Positions 1 through 8,489 of a stretch of DNA of 32,036 nt are shown piece by piece (position 1 is the stretch's first letter; the number at the start of each line of letters is the position of its first letter). This DNA is from an uncultured Butyricicoccus sp. (GTDB lineage Bacteria > Bacillota > Clostridia > Oscillospirales > Butyricicoccaceae): NCBI GenBank assembly GCA_944384745.1, contig CALWUO010000021.1, positions 1 to 32,036 of the forward strand. Reading direction: 5' to 3'. The position numbers and the translations under genes were made by a program. Below the pieces are notes generated by a model. That model was given only the letters and a program-made list of their open reading frames with translations, was not told where the DNA came from and made no database searches.

Positions 1-33
1 CTTTTATTTTTCCTTTTTATTTTTTCCATAAAA

Positions 34-73
34 ATATGCACCTCCAAAAGTGTCTAACTTTTGGGGTGCATAT
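34..73 (-). terminator. Intrinsic terminator of the fab/acc operon
   Basis: On the minus strand, just after the acpP stop, a stem of about 17 bp (arms 34-51 and 57-73, one bulged base at 43, five-base loop) is followed by TTTTTATGG and more T/A-rich sequence. It should end the long fatty acid operon. Confidence 0.88.
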
Positions 74-97
74 CAGCGAGAGGCAGCCTTTATAAAA

Positions 98-322
98 TTA
101 CTGATTATCCTCGATATACTTAACAATATCGCCAATAGTGGACATCTTCATAGCTTCTTCATCGCTGATAGTGATACCAAAGTTTTCTTCAAGGTCCATC
201 ATTAGTTCAACAACGTCTAATGAGTCAGCGTTTAAATCCTCTTTGATAGAAGTTTCCATTGTCATTGTGGAAGCATCAGCGTCAAACTTGTCAGCTAAAA
301 GCTCGCAAATTTTCTCGAACAT
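98..322 (-). CDS. acpP: Acyl carrier protein
   Basis: Carries the growing acyl chain as a thioester on a 4'-phosphopantetheine arm during fatty acid and phospholipid synthesis in the cytosol. The 74-residue acidic protein has the usual ACP length. The DSLDVVEL motif places the phosphopantetheine attachment site at Ser34. The start is ATG with a good upstream Shine-Dalgarno sequence. It follows accA by 25 bp and is the last gene of the operon before the terminator at 34-73. That position is unusual, because clostridial clusters commonly place acpP near fabH or fabK. No separate promoter is visible in the 25 bp gap, so it probably depends on the operon promoter. Confidence 0.97.
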   Translation of the reverse strand: MFEKICELLADKFDADASTMTMETSIKEDLNADSLDVVELMMDLEENFGITISDEEAMKMSTIGDIVKYIEDNQ

Positions 323-347
323 AAGTATTACTCTCCTTACTATTTTT

Positions 348-1139
348 TTAGATCTGATTTATTTCTTGAAAAACTCCGATCTTACGGAATTTATCATAAC
401 GTTTTTGAAGCATTTCGTCAATATCATTTTGCAAATTAAGTTCACGCAAAACAAGAGTTAATGCTTTTTTCACATTTTTCATTATAGAATTTTCCTGAAT
501 AATGCCTTCAATCATACCAAAACCATAAAGGTCTTGAGCAGTGATTTTTAAACATTCAGCCGCTTCAATTTCTCTGCTTGCATCTTTCCAAAGGATAGAA
601 GCACAACCACGAGGAGAAATAACAGAATATAGAGCATTTTCGAGCATAAGCACTCTATCAGCAACTGCAAGAGCAAGAGCACCACCAGAACCGCCCTCAC
701 CTGTTACAATACTTACAACAGGGGTGCGAAGTGCCATAAAATCATAAAGACATTTGGCTATTGCTTCACCTTGACCACGTTCTTCTGCACCTACACCACA
801 AAATGCACCAGGGGTATCAACGAAACAAATAACAGGTCTGCCGAATTTTTCGGCTTGATGAGCCAATCTAAGAGCTTTTCTATAACCTTCTGGGTGTGGC
901 ATACCAAAATTAGCTGCAATATTTTGGTCGGTGGTTTTGCCTTTTCTGTGACCGATTACAGTTACAGGCATTCCTCCAAAAGTGGCGATACCTGCACAGA
1001 TTGCACTATCTTCACCATAAGCTCTATCACCATGAAGTTCTATAAAATTATCAAATAAAGTATTTACATAATCATCAATAGTTGGACGCTTAGGGTCATG
1101 AATAATTTGTAATTTTTCTTTTACTGAAGTTTCTGCCAT
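348..1139 (-). CDS. accA: Acetyl-CoA carboxylase carboxyltransferase subunit alpha
   Basis: With AccD it forms the carboxyltransferase that moves the carboxyl group from biotin on AccB to acetyl-CoA, making malonyl-CoA. The roughly 263-residue protein has the crotonase-like carboxyltransferase fold with FVDTPGAF and GEGGSGGAL, which line the acyl-CoA and oxyanion region. It is shorter at the N-terminus than the E. coli protein (about 320), as is common in Firmicutes. The ATG at 1139 is chosen because AGGTGAT lies 4 bp before it. A GTG at 1148 would overlap the accD stop codon and is the alternative. It is translationally close to accD, its obligate partner. Confidence 0.95.
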   Translation of the reverse strand: MAETSVKEKLQIIHDPKRPTIDDYVNTLFDNFIELHGDRAYGEDSAICAGIATFGGMPVTVIGHRKGKTTDQNIAANFGMPHPEGYRKALRLAHQAEKFGRPVICFVDTPGAFCGVGAEERGQGEAIAKCLYDFMALRTPVVSIVTGEGGSGGALALAVADRVLMLENALYSVISPRGCASILWKDASREIEAAECLKITAQDLYGFGMIEGIIQENSIMKNVKKALTLVLRELNLQNDIDEMLQKRYDKFRKIGVFQEINQI

Positions 1140-1144
1140 ATGTA

Positions 1145-2002
1145 TCACCTGCCCTTTTTGCCTTTAGCTTGATTTTGGTGCATAGAAAGCAGAGATGTCA
1201 AAGTTTGTTTCATTTGGTTTCGTGGTACAATTTTATCACAGAAACCATGGTCAAGCAAAAATTCAGCAGTTTGGAAATTATCTGGCAATTTTTCGCCAAT
1301 AGTGCCTTCAATAACACGTCTGCCAGCAAAACCAATAGTTGTGTGTGGTTCTGCTAAAATAATATCACCTAAAGAAGCATAACTTGCAGTTACACCGCCT
1401 GTGGTAGGGTCAGTTAGCACAGTTATATATAACAGACCTGCATCTGAATGTCTGCGAACCGCACCAGAAACCTTTGCCATCTGTAACAAGGAGAACATAC
1501 CTTCTTGCATTCTTGCACCGCCTGAGCAGGTAAACAAAACCACAGGCAATTCGTGCTCAGTAGCATATTCAAAAAGTCTTGTGAGTTTTTCACCTACAAC
1601 ACTACCCATAGATGCCATCATAAAATGGCTATCCATAACACCTAAACAGGTTTGAATACCGCCTATTGTACAAACACCTGTTACAACAGCATCATTCATA
1701 CCAGTTTTTTTGACTAGCTCACGAATTTTTTCAGTATAACCTTCAAACTCTAATGGGTTTAAAGTTTTAAGACCATTAAATAGCTCATGAAAACTATCTG
1801 CATCCGCTGTAAATCGAATACGAGTTCTAGCAAGCAGACGGCTATAACGACCACAAACAGGACAAACATAAAGATTACGTCCAAAAGTTAAAGCTTTAAG
1901 CTCTGCTCCACAGCCTTTACAAACCTTAGTCGGCTTTTTTTCCTCTTCACCCTTCATACGCATGGAGCTATCACGGGTTTTCTGAAATAAATCGATTAAC
2001 AA
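1145..2002 (-). CDS. accD: Acetyl-CoA carboxylase carboxyltransferase subunit beta
   Basis: Second half of the carboxyltransferase, partnering AccA. The 285-residue protein has an N-terminal four-cysteine zinc ribbon (Cys28, Cys31, Cys47, Cys50) typical of bacterial AccD. A carboxyltransferase domain follows, with GGARMQEG and [16 protein letters not shown]. The start is TTG, preceded by AAGGAGGTG five bases upstream. It sits 12 bp after accC and runs into accA, so the four ACC subunit genes are co-transcribed. Confidence 0.96.
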   Translation of the reverse strand: MLIDLFQKTRDSSMRMKGEEEKKPTKVCKGCGAELKALTFGRNLYVCPVCGRYSRLLARTRIRFTADADSFHELFNGLKTLNPLEFEGYTEKIRELVKKTGMNDAVVTGVCTIGGIQTCLGVMDSHFMMASMGSVVGEKLTRLFEYATEHELPVVLFTCSGGARMQEGMFSLLQMAKVSGAVRRHSDAGLLYITVLTDPTTGGVTASYASLGDIILAEPHTTIGFAGRRVIEGTIGEKLPDNFQTAEFLLDHGFCDKIVPRNQMKQTLTSLLSMHQNQAKGKKGR

Positions 2003-2014
2003 GCGAACACCTCC

Positions 2015-3373
2015 TTATTCATCATCTTTTTTGTCAAAATCACCATTTGCAATAGAATTTGTATGAAAATTACCAGTAGCAAATGCTTCAGATGACAGAA
2101 TATTCATTTGATAGTCTGTTGTAGTCTGTATACCCTCAAATAGAGTTTCAGCAAGTGCACGTTTCATTCGTGCAATAGCCTGATTACGGTCTGCACCATA
2201 AACTATCATTTTTCCTATCATACTATCATAATATGGTGGAATTGTATAGCCCTGATATGCCGCAGTATCAATGCGAACACCTGGACCGCCTGCAAGATGC
2301 ATAGATTTAATAGTTCCTGGACATGGTGCAAAGTTTCTTGATGGGTCTTCAGCATTTATGCGACATTCAATCGCATGACCACGAAGTTCTATATCCTCTT
2401 GTTTTAAAGAAAGTTTTTCGCCAGAAGCGATTTTAAGCTGTTCACATACTAAATCTACACCTGTTACCTGTTCGGTTACAGGGTGTTCAACCTGAATACG
2501 TGTGTTCATTTCACAGAAATAGAAATTTTTCTGTTCATCAGCCAAAAATTCAACCGTACCTGCACCACGGTAATTTACTGCACGAGCTAAATTTGCCGCT
2601 GCTGTGCAAATACGCTGTCTAAAATCATCATCAGCAAAGAAAGATGGAGCTTCCTCTATTAACTTTTGATGTCTACGCTGAATAGAACATTCACGCTCAA
2701 AAAGATGAACTACATTACCCTGACCATCACCCAAAATCTGCACTTCAATATGTCTTGGATTATGTACATATCTTTCAAGATAAATTCTTGAGTCACCAAA
2801 ATTTGCTTGTGCCTCACTACTTGCGGAATCATAAGCACTTTTAAGTTCATCAGCAGTAAATGCAACTCTAATACCTTTGCCGCCACCGCCTGCGGCAGCT
2901 TTGCACATAATAGGATAACCTATTCTGTCCGCCTCACGCTTGGCCTCATCAAAATCAGTAACTGCACCATCAGTACCAAGTGCAACTGGTACTCCTGCGG
3001 CTATTGCAGTACGTTTTGCCTCGGATTTATCGCCCATTTTCCAAATGGTTTCAGCCTTAGGACCAATAAATGCAAGACCATTTTCCTCCACCATGCTTGC
3101 AAATTCACCGTTTTCAGAAAGAAAACCAAATCCAGGGTGAATTGCTTGACAACCTGTTGCAATGGCAGCGGAAATTATATTTTCCATATTAAGATAGCTA
3201 TCCTTTGCAGGAGCTGGGCCAATACATACCGCTTCATCTGCAATTTGTGCATGAAGTGCATTTTTATCAGCCTGTGAATATACCGCAACTGAGATAACGC
3301 CTAAATCACGGCATGCCTGAATGACACGCACAGCAATCTCACCACGGTTTGCAATCAGCACTTTACGAAACAT
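2015..3373 (-). CDS. accC: Biotin carboxylase subunit of acetyl-CoA carboxylase
   Basis: Uses ATP and bicarbonate to carboxylate the biotin on AccB, the first half reaction of acetyl-CoA carboxylase. The 452-residue length is that of AccC (about 450). It has the N-terminal LIANRGEIA motif, the ATP-grasp glycine loop GGGGKGIR at about 162-169, and the biotin carboxylase signatures HIEVQILGD, RECSIQRRHQK and EMNTRIQVEHPVTE. It lies between fabZ and accD in the operon. The ATG has AGGGGG about 7 bp upstream. Confidence 0.97.
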   Translation of the reverse strand: MFRKVLIANRGEIAVRVIQACRDLGVISVAVYSQADKNALHAQIADEAVCIGPAPAKDSYLNMENIISAAIATGCQAIHPGFGFLSENGEFASMVEENGLAFIGPKAETIWKMGDKSEAKRTAIAAGVPVALGTDGAVTDFDEAKREADRIGYPIMCKAAAGGGGKGIRVAFTADELKSAYDSASSEAQANFGDSRIYLERYVHNPRHIEVQILGDGQGNVVHLFERECSIQRRHQKLIEEAPSFFADDDFRQRICTAAANLARAVNYRGAGTVEFLADEQKNFYFCEMNTRIQVEHPVTEQVTGVDLVCEQLKIASGEKLSLKQEDIELRGHAIECRINAEDPSRNFAPCPGTIKSMHLAGGPGVRIDTAAYQGYTIPPYYDSMIGKMIVYGADRNQAIARMKRALAETLFEGIQTTTDYQMNILSSEAFATGNFHTNSIANGDFDKKDDE

Positions 3374-3388
3374 AATTTGCCCCCTGCA

Positions 3389-3811
3389 TTAGTCAACAAC
3401 CATACATTTGATTTCAGCTTCTGCGGCTTTTTCATCACCAACATAAGCCACACCTTGAGCAACTGCCAATCTACCACGACGCTTCACAAATTTAACTTCC
3501 ATACGTAAAGTGTCCCCTGGTTTTACCATAGAACGGAATTTTGCATTGTCAATACCAGTGTAAACAGCAGTTTTTCCTTTAAATTCAGGTATGCTTAGAA
3601 GTGCAACACCGCCAACCTGTGCGAGTGCCTCTAAGCGGAAAACGGCTGGCATAATTGGGTTATCTGGGAAATGACCTTGGAAGAAAAATTCATCACCAGT
3701 TAGATGTAGAGTCCCGACAGCATGTTCTTCATCTATTTCAATAATCTCATCTACAAGAAGCATTGGAGGTCTATGAGGTAAAATCTCCATAATTTGTTCT
3801 TTGTTAAGCAT
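3389..3811 (-). CDS. fabZ: 3-hydroxyacyl-ACP dehydratase
   Basis: Removes water from 3-hydroxyacyl-ACP to give trans-2-enoyl-ACP in each elongation cycle. The 140-residue hot-dog-fold protein has LPHRPPMLLVD near the N-terminus and the active-site histidine in GHFPDNPIMP (His47). The catalytic acid is in LEALAQ (Glu61). Where many FabZ proteins read MPGV, this one reads MPAV, a small change. No fabA, fabM or second dehydratase is visible in the window, so any route to unsaturated chains must lie elsewhere or use this enzyme. Confidence 0.96.
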   Translation of the reverse strand: MLNKEQIMEILPHRPPMLLVDEIIEIDEEHAVGTLHLTGDEFFFQGHFPDNPIMPAVFRLEALAQVGGVALLSIPEFKGKTAVYTGIDNAKFRSMVKPGDTLRMEVKFVKRRGRLAVAQGVAYVGDEKAAEAEIKCMVVD

Positions 3812-3828
3812 TTATATGAACTCCTCTC

Positions 3829-4293
3829 TTAAACGATTACAACAATAGTCTGGTCATATTCAACCATATCACCTGACTGAGCCATAATGCGGCTTACTGT
3901 ACCATCACAAGGAGCTACAATCTCATTCATAGTTTTCATAGCCTCTATAATAAACAAGGTGTCACCCTTTTTAACAGACTGACCAACCTCAATAAAAGGA
4001 GGTTCGTCTGGAGATGGAGTTGCGTAAAAAGTGCCAACCAATGGAGCTGTTACTTTTGTGCCTACAATTTCCTCTTCAGCAGGCGAAGCAGGAGTTTGTG
4101 CCTGTGGTGCAGAAGAAGCAGGTGCGGCAACTGCTGGGGCTGGTGTAGGTGTGGCAACCACAACTGGAGCTGGTGCATTGCCCTTGATTTTAATTTTTAT
4201 ATCATTGGCATCAATGGACAATTCTGAAAGTCCTTTGGATTTTACAGTGTCCATAAGCTCAATGGCAATATCTTTGATTTCTTTTAATTCCAT
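3829..4293 (-). CDS. accB: Biotin carboxyl carrier protein of acetyl-CoA carboxylase
   Basis: Carries biotin between AccC and AccA/AccD. The 154-residue protein has a short N-terminal helix region, a Pro/Ala-rich flexible linker at about residues 40-73, and a C-terminal biotinyl domain. The biotinylated lysine is Lys120 in EAMKTMNE; Thr replaces the more usual Leu or Met after the lysine. The ATG lies 3 bp after the fabF stop, and its ribosome-binding site (AAGAAGGTG) is inside the end of fabF. This points to coupled translation. Confidence 0.96.
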   Translation of the reverse strand: MELKEIKDIAIELMDTVKSKGLSELSIDANDIKIKIKGNAPAPVVVATPTPAPAVAAPASSAPQAQTPASPAEEEIVGTKVTAPLVGTFYATPSPDEPPFIEVGQSVKKGDTLFIIEAMKTMNEIVAPCDGTVSRIMAQSGDMVEYDQTIVVIV

Positions 4294-4296
4294 AAC

Positions 4297-5526
4297 TTAC
4301 ACCTTCTTAAACAGCACAGTAGCGTTATGACCGCCAAAACCAAGAGCATTTGAAATGGCAACATTTACAGTCCTTTCTACTGCCTTGTTTGGAGTGATAT
4401 TTAAATCACACTCTGGGTCTTTTTCAACATAATTGATTGTTGGTGGAATAACACCATCATTTATAGCACAAATACAAGCTATTGCTTCAATAGCCGCTGC
4501 TGCACCTAGCAAGTGACCAGTCATAGACTTAGTAGAAGATATATTCACATTATACGCTTCATCACCAAAAGCCTTTTTAATAGCAATGGTTTCATATTTT
4601 TCATTGATTGGTGTAGAAGTACCATGTGCATTTATATAATCAACATCAGCAGGGGTTAAACCTGCATCTGTAATTGCACCTAAAATTGCACGTGCTGCTG
4701 CTTCGCCTTGAGGGTCTGGGCTAGTGATATGGTAAGCGTCACCACTTGCCGCATAACCTGCAACCTCAGCGATAATATTTGCACCACGGGCTTTTGCATG
4801 AGATAAACTCTCAAGTACAAGACAGCCTGCACCCTCACCCATAACAAAGCCTGAGCGACGAGCATCAAAAGGCACAGATGCACATGTTGGGTCATCGCCA
4901 GTATGAACAGCTTTCATATTTTGGAAACCTGCCATTGAAATTGGTATAATAGCGTTTTCAGTGCCACCACAAATAACAATATCCTGATAACCATGGCGAA
5001 TAGCTCTCATAGCCTCACCTATTGCATGATTACCTGTTGCACAAGCGGAAACAGGACAGTAATTTTCGCCTTTAAATCCAAAACGCATTGAAATATAAGC
5101 TGCCGCCATATTAGCAATCATTTCTGGGATAGCTAAAGGAGAAACTCTGCTAGGGCCTTTATGCTCAAGTTTTACAATTTCTTCTTCTGCAACATGTAGA
5201 CCGCCTACACCAGAACCGAAAATAACACCTGTTCGATATGGGTCAAAGTTACCTTCTTTTAGACCTGCTTGGTCTACTGCCTGTTGAGCGGCTGCGATTG
5301 CAAAATGACAGTTTGCGTCCATTCTGCGAGCTTCACGTTTATCAACATATTTTGTAACATCAAAATCTTTTAGTTCTGCTGCTAATTTTACCTTAAAGTC
5401 GGTTGTATCAAAACGAGTGATTTTATCAATGCCACAAGTTCCAGCTTTTAGAGCATTCCAAAAGCTTTCCACATCATTACCCACAGGGGTAACAGCACCC
5501 ATACCTGTAACTACTACTCTTTCCAT
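4297..5526 (-). CDS. fabF: 3-oxoacyl-ACP synthase II
   Basis: Condenses malonyl-ACP with acyl-ACP to lengthen the chain by two carbons. The 409-residue protein shows the full KAS II triad: Cys162 in SACATG, His301 in NAHGTSTP and His338 in SMTGHLLGA, with Lys333 nearby. A strong GGGAGG ribosome-binding site precedes the ATG. It lies between fabG and accB, the usual clostridial order. Confidence 0.97.
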   Translation of the reverse strand: MERVVVTGMGAVTPVGNDVESFWNALKAGTCGIDKITRFDTTDFKVKLAAELKDFDVTKYVDKREARRMDANCHFAIAAAQQAVDQAGLKEGNFDPYRTGVIFGSGVGGLHVAEEEIVKLEHKGPSRVSPLAIPEMIANMAAAYISMRFGFKGENYCPVSACATGNHAIGEAMRAIRHGYQDIVICGGTENAIIPISMAGFQNMKAVHTGDDPTCASVPFDARRSGFVMGEGAGCLVLESLSHAKARGANIIAEVAGYAASGDAYHITSPDPQGEAAARAILGAITDAGLTPADVDYINAHGTSTPINEKYETIAIKKAFGDEAYNVNISSTKSMTGHLLGAAAAIEAIACICAINDGVIPPTINYVEKDPECDLNITPNKAVERTVNVAISNALGFGGHNATVLFKKV

Positions 5527-5542
5527 TTTGGTAAATCCTCCC

Positions 5543-6271
5543 TTAAATCATGCCGCCGTCCACAACAAGTGTCTGACCTGTGATGAACGAAGCTTCATCA
5601 GATGCAAGGAATGCAACTGCTGCTGCAATTTCCTCTGGTTTGCCAAATCTTCCAAGTGCAATTTGCTTTTTTGCACCCGCTTTAATATCATCACTTAAAA
5701 CTGCTGTCATATCAGTATCAATAAATCCTGGAGCTACTGCATTTACAGTAATACCTCTTGCACCGAGTTCTTTTGCAGCGGTTTTTGTCATACCAATCAA
5801 ACCAGCTTTAGCGGCACAATAGTTAATCTGTCCCATATTGCCAACTATACCAGAAACTGATGAAATATTGATAATTTTACCCTGTTTAGCACGCATCATC
5901 ATGCTACCACATAATTGTAGCATATTATAAGCACCTTTAAGGTTAATTCTTATAACATCATCAAACTGTTCTTCTTTCATACGAACCATAAGACCGTCTT
6001 TGGTTATACCAGCATTATTTACAAGCACATATGGAACGCCCATATCCTCTTTAATTTTATCTAGTGCTTGTTTGCAAGCGGCATGGTCAGAAACGTCCCA
6101 CTGCATTGCCACAGCTTTAACACCAAATTCACGACATTCTTTTGCAATACTTTCAGCTTTTTCCACTGAAGATGCACAGTTAATTACAACATCATAACCA
6201 TCTTTTGCAAGACGTTTTGCTATTGCGGCACCGATACCACGGGAGCCACCTGTTACAACTGCAACTGACAT
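5543..6271 (-). CDS. fabG: 3-oxoacyl-ACP reductase
   Basis: NADPH-dependent reduction of 3-oxoacyl-ACP to 3-hydroxyacyl-ACP. The protein is a short-chain dehydrogenase of about 242 residues. It has the cofactor loop TGGSRGIG at the N-terminus, NNAG at about 85-88, and the catalytic Ser138, Tyr151 and Lys155 (YCAAK). The ATG at 6271 is chosen because AAGGAG lies 6 bp upstream and the sequence starts directly at the Rossmann strand (SVAVVTGG). An upstream in-frame start at 6304 would overlap fabK. Confidence 0.95.
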   Translation of the reverse strand: MSVAVVTGGSRGIGAAIAKRLAKDGYDVVINCASSVEKAESIAKECREFGVKAVAMQWDVSDHAACKQALDKIKEDMGVPYVLVNNAGITKDGLMVRMKEEQFDDVIRINLKGAYNMLQLCGSMMMRAKQGKIINISSVSGIVGNMGQINYCAAKAGLIGMTKTAAKELGARGITVNAVAPGFIDTDMTAVLSDDIKAGAKKQIALGRFGKPEEIAAAVAFLASDEASFITGQTLVVDGGMI

Positions 6272-6281
6272 AATTTTCTCC

Positions 6282-7229
6282 TTATCCGATACGGGAAGCA
6301 GCATTTTTTAGAAGTTCTTCTGCTCCATTTGTGATTTTACGAACAATATCATGACAATTAGACTTTTCATTTACAAGACCTGCAATTTGACCAGACATAA
6401 ATGTGCCTTCCTCATAGTTGCCATCTTGTACAGCCTTGCGAAGTGCACCAGCGGTTGCGGCTTCTAGTTCTTCAAGAGACTCATTAGTTGGGAACTTTTC
6501 AAGCTGCATACATTTACGAGCAAGAGGGGTTTTAATAGCTCTTACTGGGTGGCCACTAGGTCTGCCAGTAACAACAGTTGAAATGTCGCTTGCCTTTAAA
6601 ATAAGCTCTCTATACTTATCGGAAATTGGACATTCTTCTGCACTTAGGAAAATAGTTCCGCACTGAACACCCTCAGCACCAAGCATCATCATAGCCGCCA
6701 TACCACGACCATCAGCACAGCCACCAGCACCAATAACAGGAATTGACACTGCATCAACAACCTGTGGAAGAAGTGCCATTGTAGTGGTTTCACCGATATG
6801 ACCGCCAGACTCTGTGCCCTCAGCTATAACCGCATCAGCACCCGCTCTTTCCATACGCTTTGCAAGTGCAACAGATGCGACAACAGGCATAACTTTAATA
6901 TTAGCTGCTTTCCACTTTTCCATATATTTACCTGGGTTACCTGCACCAGTTGTTATAACTTCAATTTTTTCATCTATTGCAAGTTGAGCCAAATCGTCTG
7001 CGTTAGGGCTTAAAAGCATAATATTTAAACCAATAGGCTTTTTAGTAATACTTCTTGCTCTATGAATTTGTTCTTTTATGTATTCGGCTGGTGCTGCACC
7101 GCCTGAGATAATACCAAGACCGCCAGCTTCACTTACTGCTGCTGCAAGTCCACCATCACCAATCCAAGCCATAGCACCTTGAATAACTGGGTATTCAATT
7201 CCAAGTAGTTCGGTAATTTTGGTTTTCAT
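6282..7229 (-). CDS. fabK: Enoyl-ACP reductase II, FMN-dependent
   Basis: Catalyses the last step of each elongation cycle, reducing enoyl-ACP with NAD(P)H and FMN. The roughly 315-residue protein is a TIM-barrel of the nitronate monooxygenase/FabK family. It has PVIQGAMAW at the N-terminus, GTESGGHIG, and PVIGAGGCADGRG for FMN phosphate binding. It is unrelated to FabI and, from knowledge of the family, is insensitive to triclosan. No FabI is present in the window. The ATG at 7229 fits the alignment; a TTG two codons upstream is an alternative. It follows fabH directly. Confidence 0.93.
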   Translation of the reverse strand: MKTKITELLGIEYPVIQGAMAWIGDGGLAAAVSEAGGLGIISGGAAPAEYIKEQIHRARSITKKPIGLNIMLLSPNADDLAQLAIDEKIEVITTGAGNPGKYMEKWKAANIKVMPVVASVALAKRMERAGADAVIAEGTESGGHIGETTTMALLPQVVDAVSIPVIGAGGCADGRGMAAMMMLGAEGVQCGTIFLSAEECPISDKYRELILKASDISTVVTGRPSGHPVRAIKTPLARKCMQLEKFPTNESLEELEAATAGALRKAVQDGNYEEGTFMSGQIAGLVNEKSNCHDIVRKITNGAEELLKNAASRIG

Positions 7230-7247
7230 ATACAACTTACCCCTTTT

Positions 7248-8228
7248 TTATAATTCGATTACGGCTGCACCATAAGTAAGACCGCCGCCAAATCCGCTGA
7301 TTAAAATTTTATGACCTGATTTTAAAAGACCTTTTTCTTTCATCTCTGCCAAACAGATTGGAATTGAAGCAGATGAAGTGTTACCAAAACGGTCAATATT
7401 TACATAAACTTTTTCTTTATCAAGACCATATCTTTCAGCAACCATTTTAAGAATACGTAAATTTGCCTGATGAAGTACAAACCAATCTATATCTGAAGCG
7501 TTTAAATCTGCACGTTTAAGAGAATTGTCGATAGAATCAGGCACAGCGTTTGCTGTAAATCTAAATACATCACTGCCTGCCATTTTCAAGAAGCGATATT
7601 TTCCATCAATGGTTCTATCATCAGTAATTGGGTCTTTTTCTGCTGGGAGTGCACCTGCAAAAAGACAATGACCTAAAGCACCCTCAGCACGCATATAAGT
7701 GGATAATACACCACTTTTTTCTTCACTCGCAGTATACACAACCGCACCTGCACCATCTCCAAAAAGAACGCAGGTTGACCTATCAGTGTAATCAATAATG
7801 CTGCTAAGACGTTCCACGGAAACCACAAGCACATTTTTTGCTTTTCCAGATTTAATATAACTATCAGCAACATCTGTTGCATATACGAAGCCTGAGCAAG
7901 CGGCATTCATATCATAAGCCATAGCATACTTAGCACCAAGCTTGTCCTGAAGCACACAAGACACAGTTGGTGTATAGCTATCTGGTGTTACAGTGCTTAC
8001 AATTATTACATCAAGTTGTTCACCTGAAATTTTGGCATCACTTAAAGCTTTTTCAGCCGCTGAAAGAGCCATTTGCCATGTTGTTTCATTTTGAGCTATT
8101 CTACGCTCGTGAATACCTGTTCTTTTGACAATCCATTCATCACTGGTATCAACCAGTTGTTCTAATCTGCTATTTGTCAGACGGTATTCTGGTGTATAAG
8201 CACCAATTCCAATAATCTTACTAAAAAT
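7248..8228 (-). CDS. fabH: 3-oxoacyl-ACP synthase III, probable ATT start
   Basis: Starts chain synthesis by condensing an acyl-CoA with malonyl-ACP. The first ATG in frame (8072) would lose the first 52 residues of the fold. The reading frame continues upstream through recognisable FabH sequence (IIGIGAYTPE, then DTSDEWIVKRTGIHERRI) to an ATT codon at 8228, nine bases after a perfect AGGAGG. No ATG, GTG or TTG lies between this ATT and the upstream in-frame stop at 8276. From the ATT the protein is 326 residues, the normal FabH length, with Cys111 (NAACSGF), His253 (LHQAN) and Asn283 (FGNTSSAS) as the triad. It is the first gene of the operon. Confidence 0.93.
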   Translation of the reverse strand: MFSKIIGIGAYTPEYRLTNSRLEQLVDTSDEWIVKRTGIHERRIAQNETTWQMALSAAEKALSDAKISGEQLDVIIVSTVTPDSYTPTVSCVLQDKLGAKYAMAYDMNAACSGFVYATDVADSYIKSGKAKNVLVVSVERLSSIIDYTDRSTCVLFGDGAGAVVYTASEEKSGVLSTYMRAEGALGHCLFAGALPAEKDPITDDRTIDGKYRFLKMAGSDVFRFTANAVPDSIDNSLKRADLNASDIDWFVLHQANLRILKMVAERYGLDKEKVYVNIDRFGNTSSASIPICLAEMKEKGLLKSGHKILISGFGGGLTYGAAVIEL

Positions 8229-8338
8229 TTTGCTCGACCTCCTATCAGATCCGCAATTATTTTGAAAGCCTAACTAAAATTCTAAAAAATAAAACCTCGT
8301 ACAACCAACACAGGGTATAATTAGCCCAAATAGACAGG

Positions 8339-8351
8339 TTTGATTGACAAA
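8339..8351. promoter_or_regulatory. Putative FabT-like operator in the fabH promoter
   Basis: TTTGATTGACAAA is an imperfect palindrome (TTTG...CAAA). It lies a few bases downstream of the predicted fabH start point. From memory of FabT (MarR family) sites in streptococci and relatives, whose core is close to TTTGATTATCAAA, 11 of 13 positions match. A repressor bound here would block initiation of the fab operon. No regulator gene is in the window, so the identity of the protein is inferred. Confidence 0.55.
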
Positions 8352-8364
8352 GTAACTCGCTAAT

Positions 8365-8393
8365 ATTATAATAAAGCCATATCTATATGTCAA
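8365..8393 (-). promoter_or_regulatory. Promoter of the fab/acc operon
   Basis: On the minus strand the consensus hexamers TTGACA (8388-8393) and TATAAT (8365-8370) are separated by exactly 17 bp. This is a perfect vegetative sigma-A promoter. The predicted start is near 8358, leaving a leader of about 130 bases before fabH. Confidence 0.85.
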
Positions 8394-8433
8394 TAGTTTC
8401 CTATATTATCTATGCAAAACTACATATTGCTAA

Positions 8434-8460
8434 TTGAGAAACTTTGTACATAATTATACT
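8434..8460 (+). promoter_or_regulatory. Weak candidate promoter for fabD
   Basis: TTGAGA (8434-8439) and TATACT (8455-8460) are separated by 15 bp, which is short. TTGCTA (8427) with TAATTA (8451) is an alternative. fabD needs a plus-strand promoter in this divergent gap, but neither pair is convincing. Confidence 0.3.
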
Positions 8461-8489
8461 TTTTTAGTCTTTTTAGGAGGATTTTGACG

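Noticed and set aside
2807..3277. 156-residue frame antisense to accC
   Set aside because: It is opposite a fully conserved biotin carboxylase, has a cysteine-rich composition typical of antisense frames, and has no ribosome-binding site.
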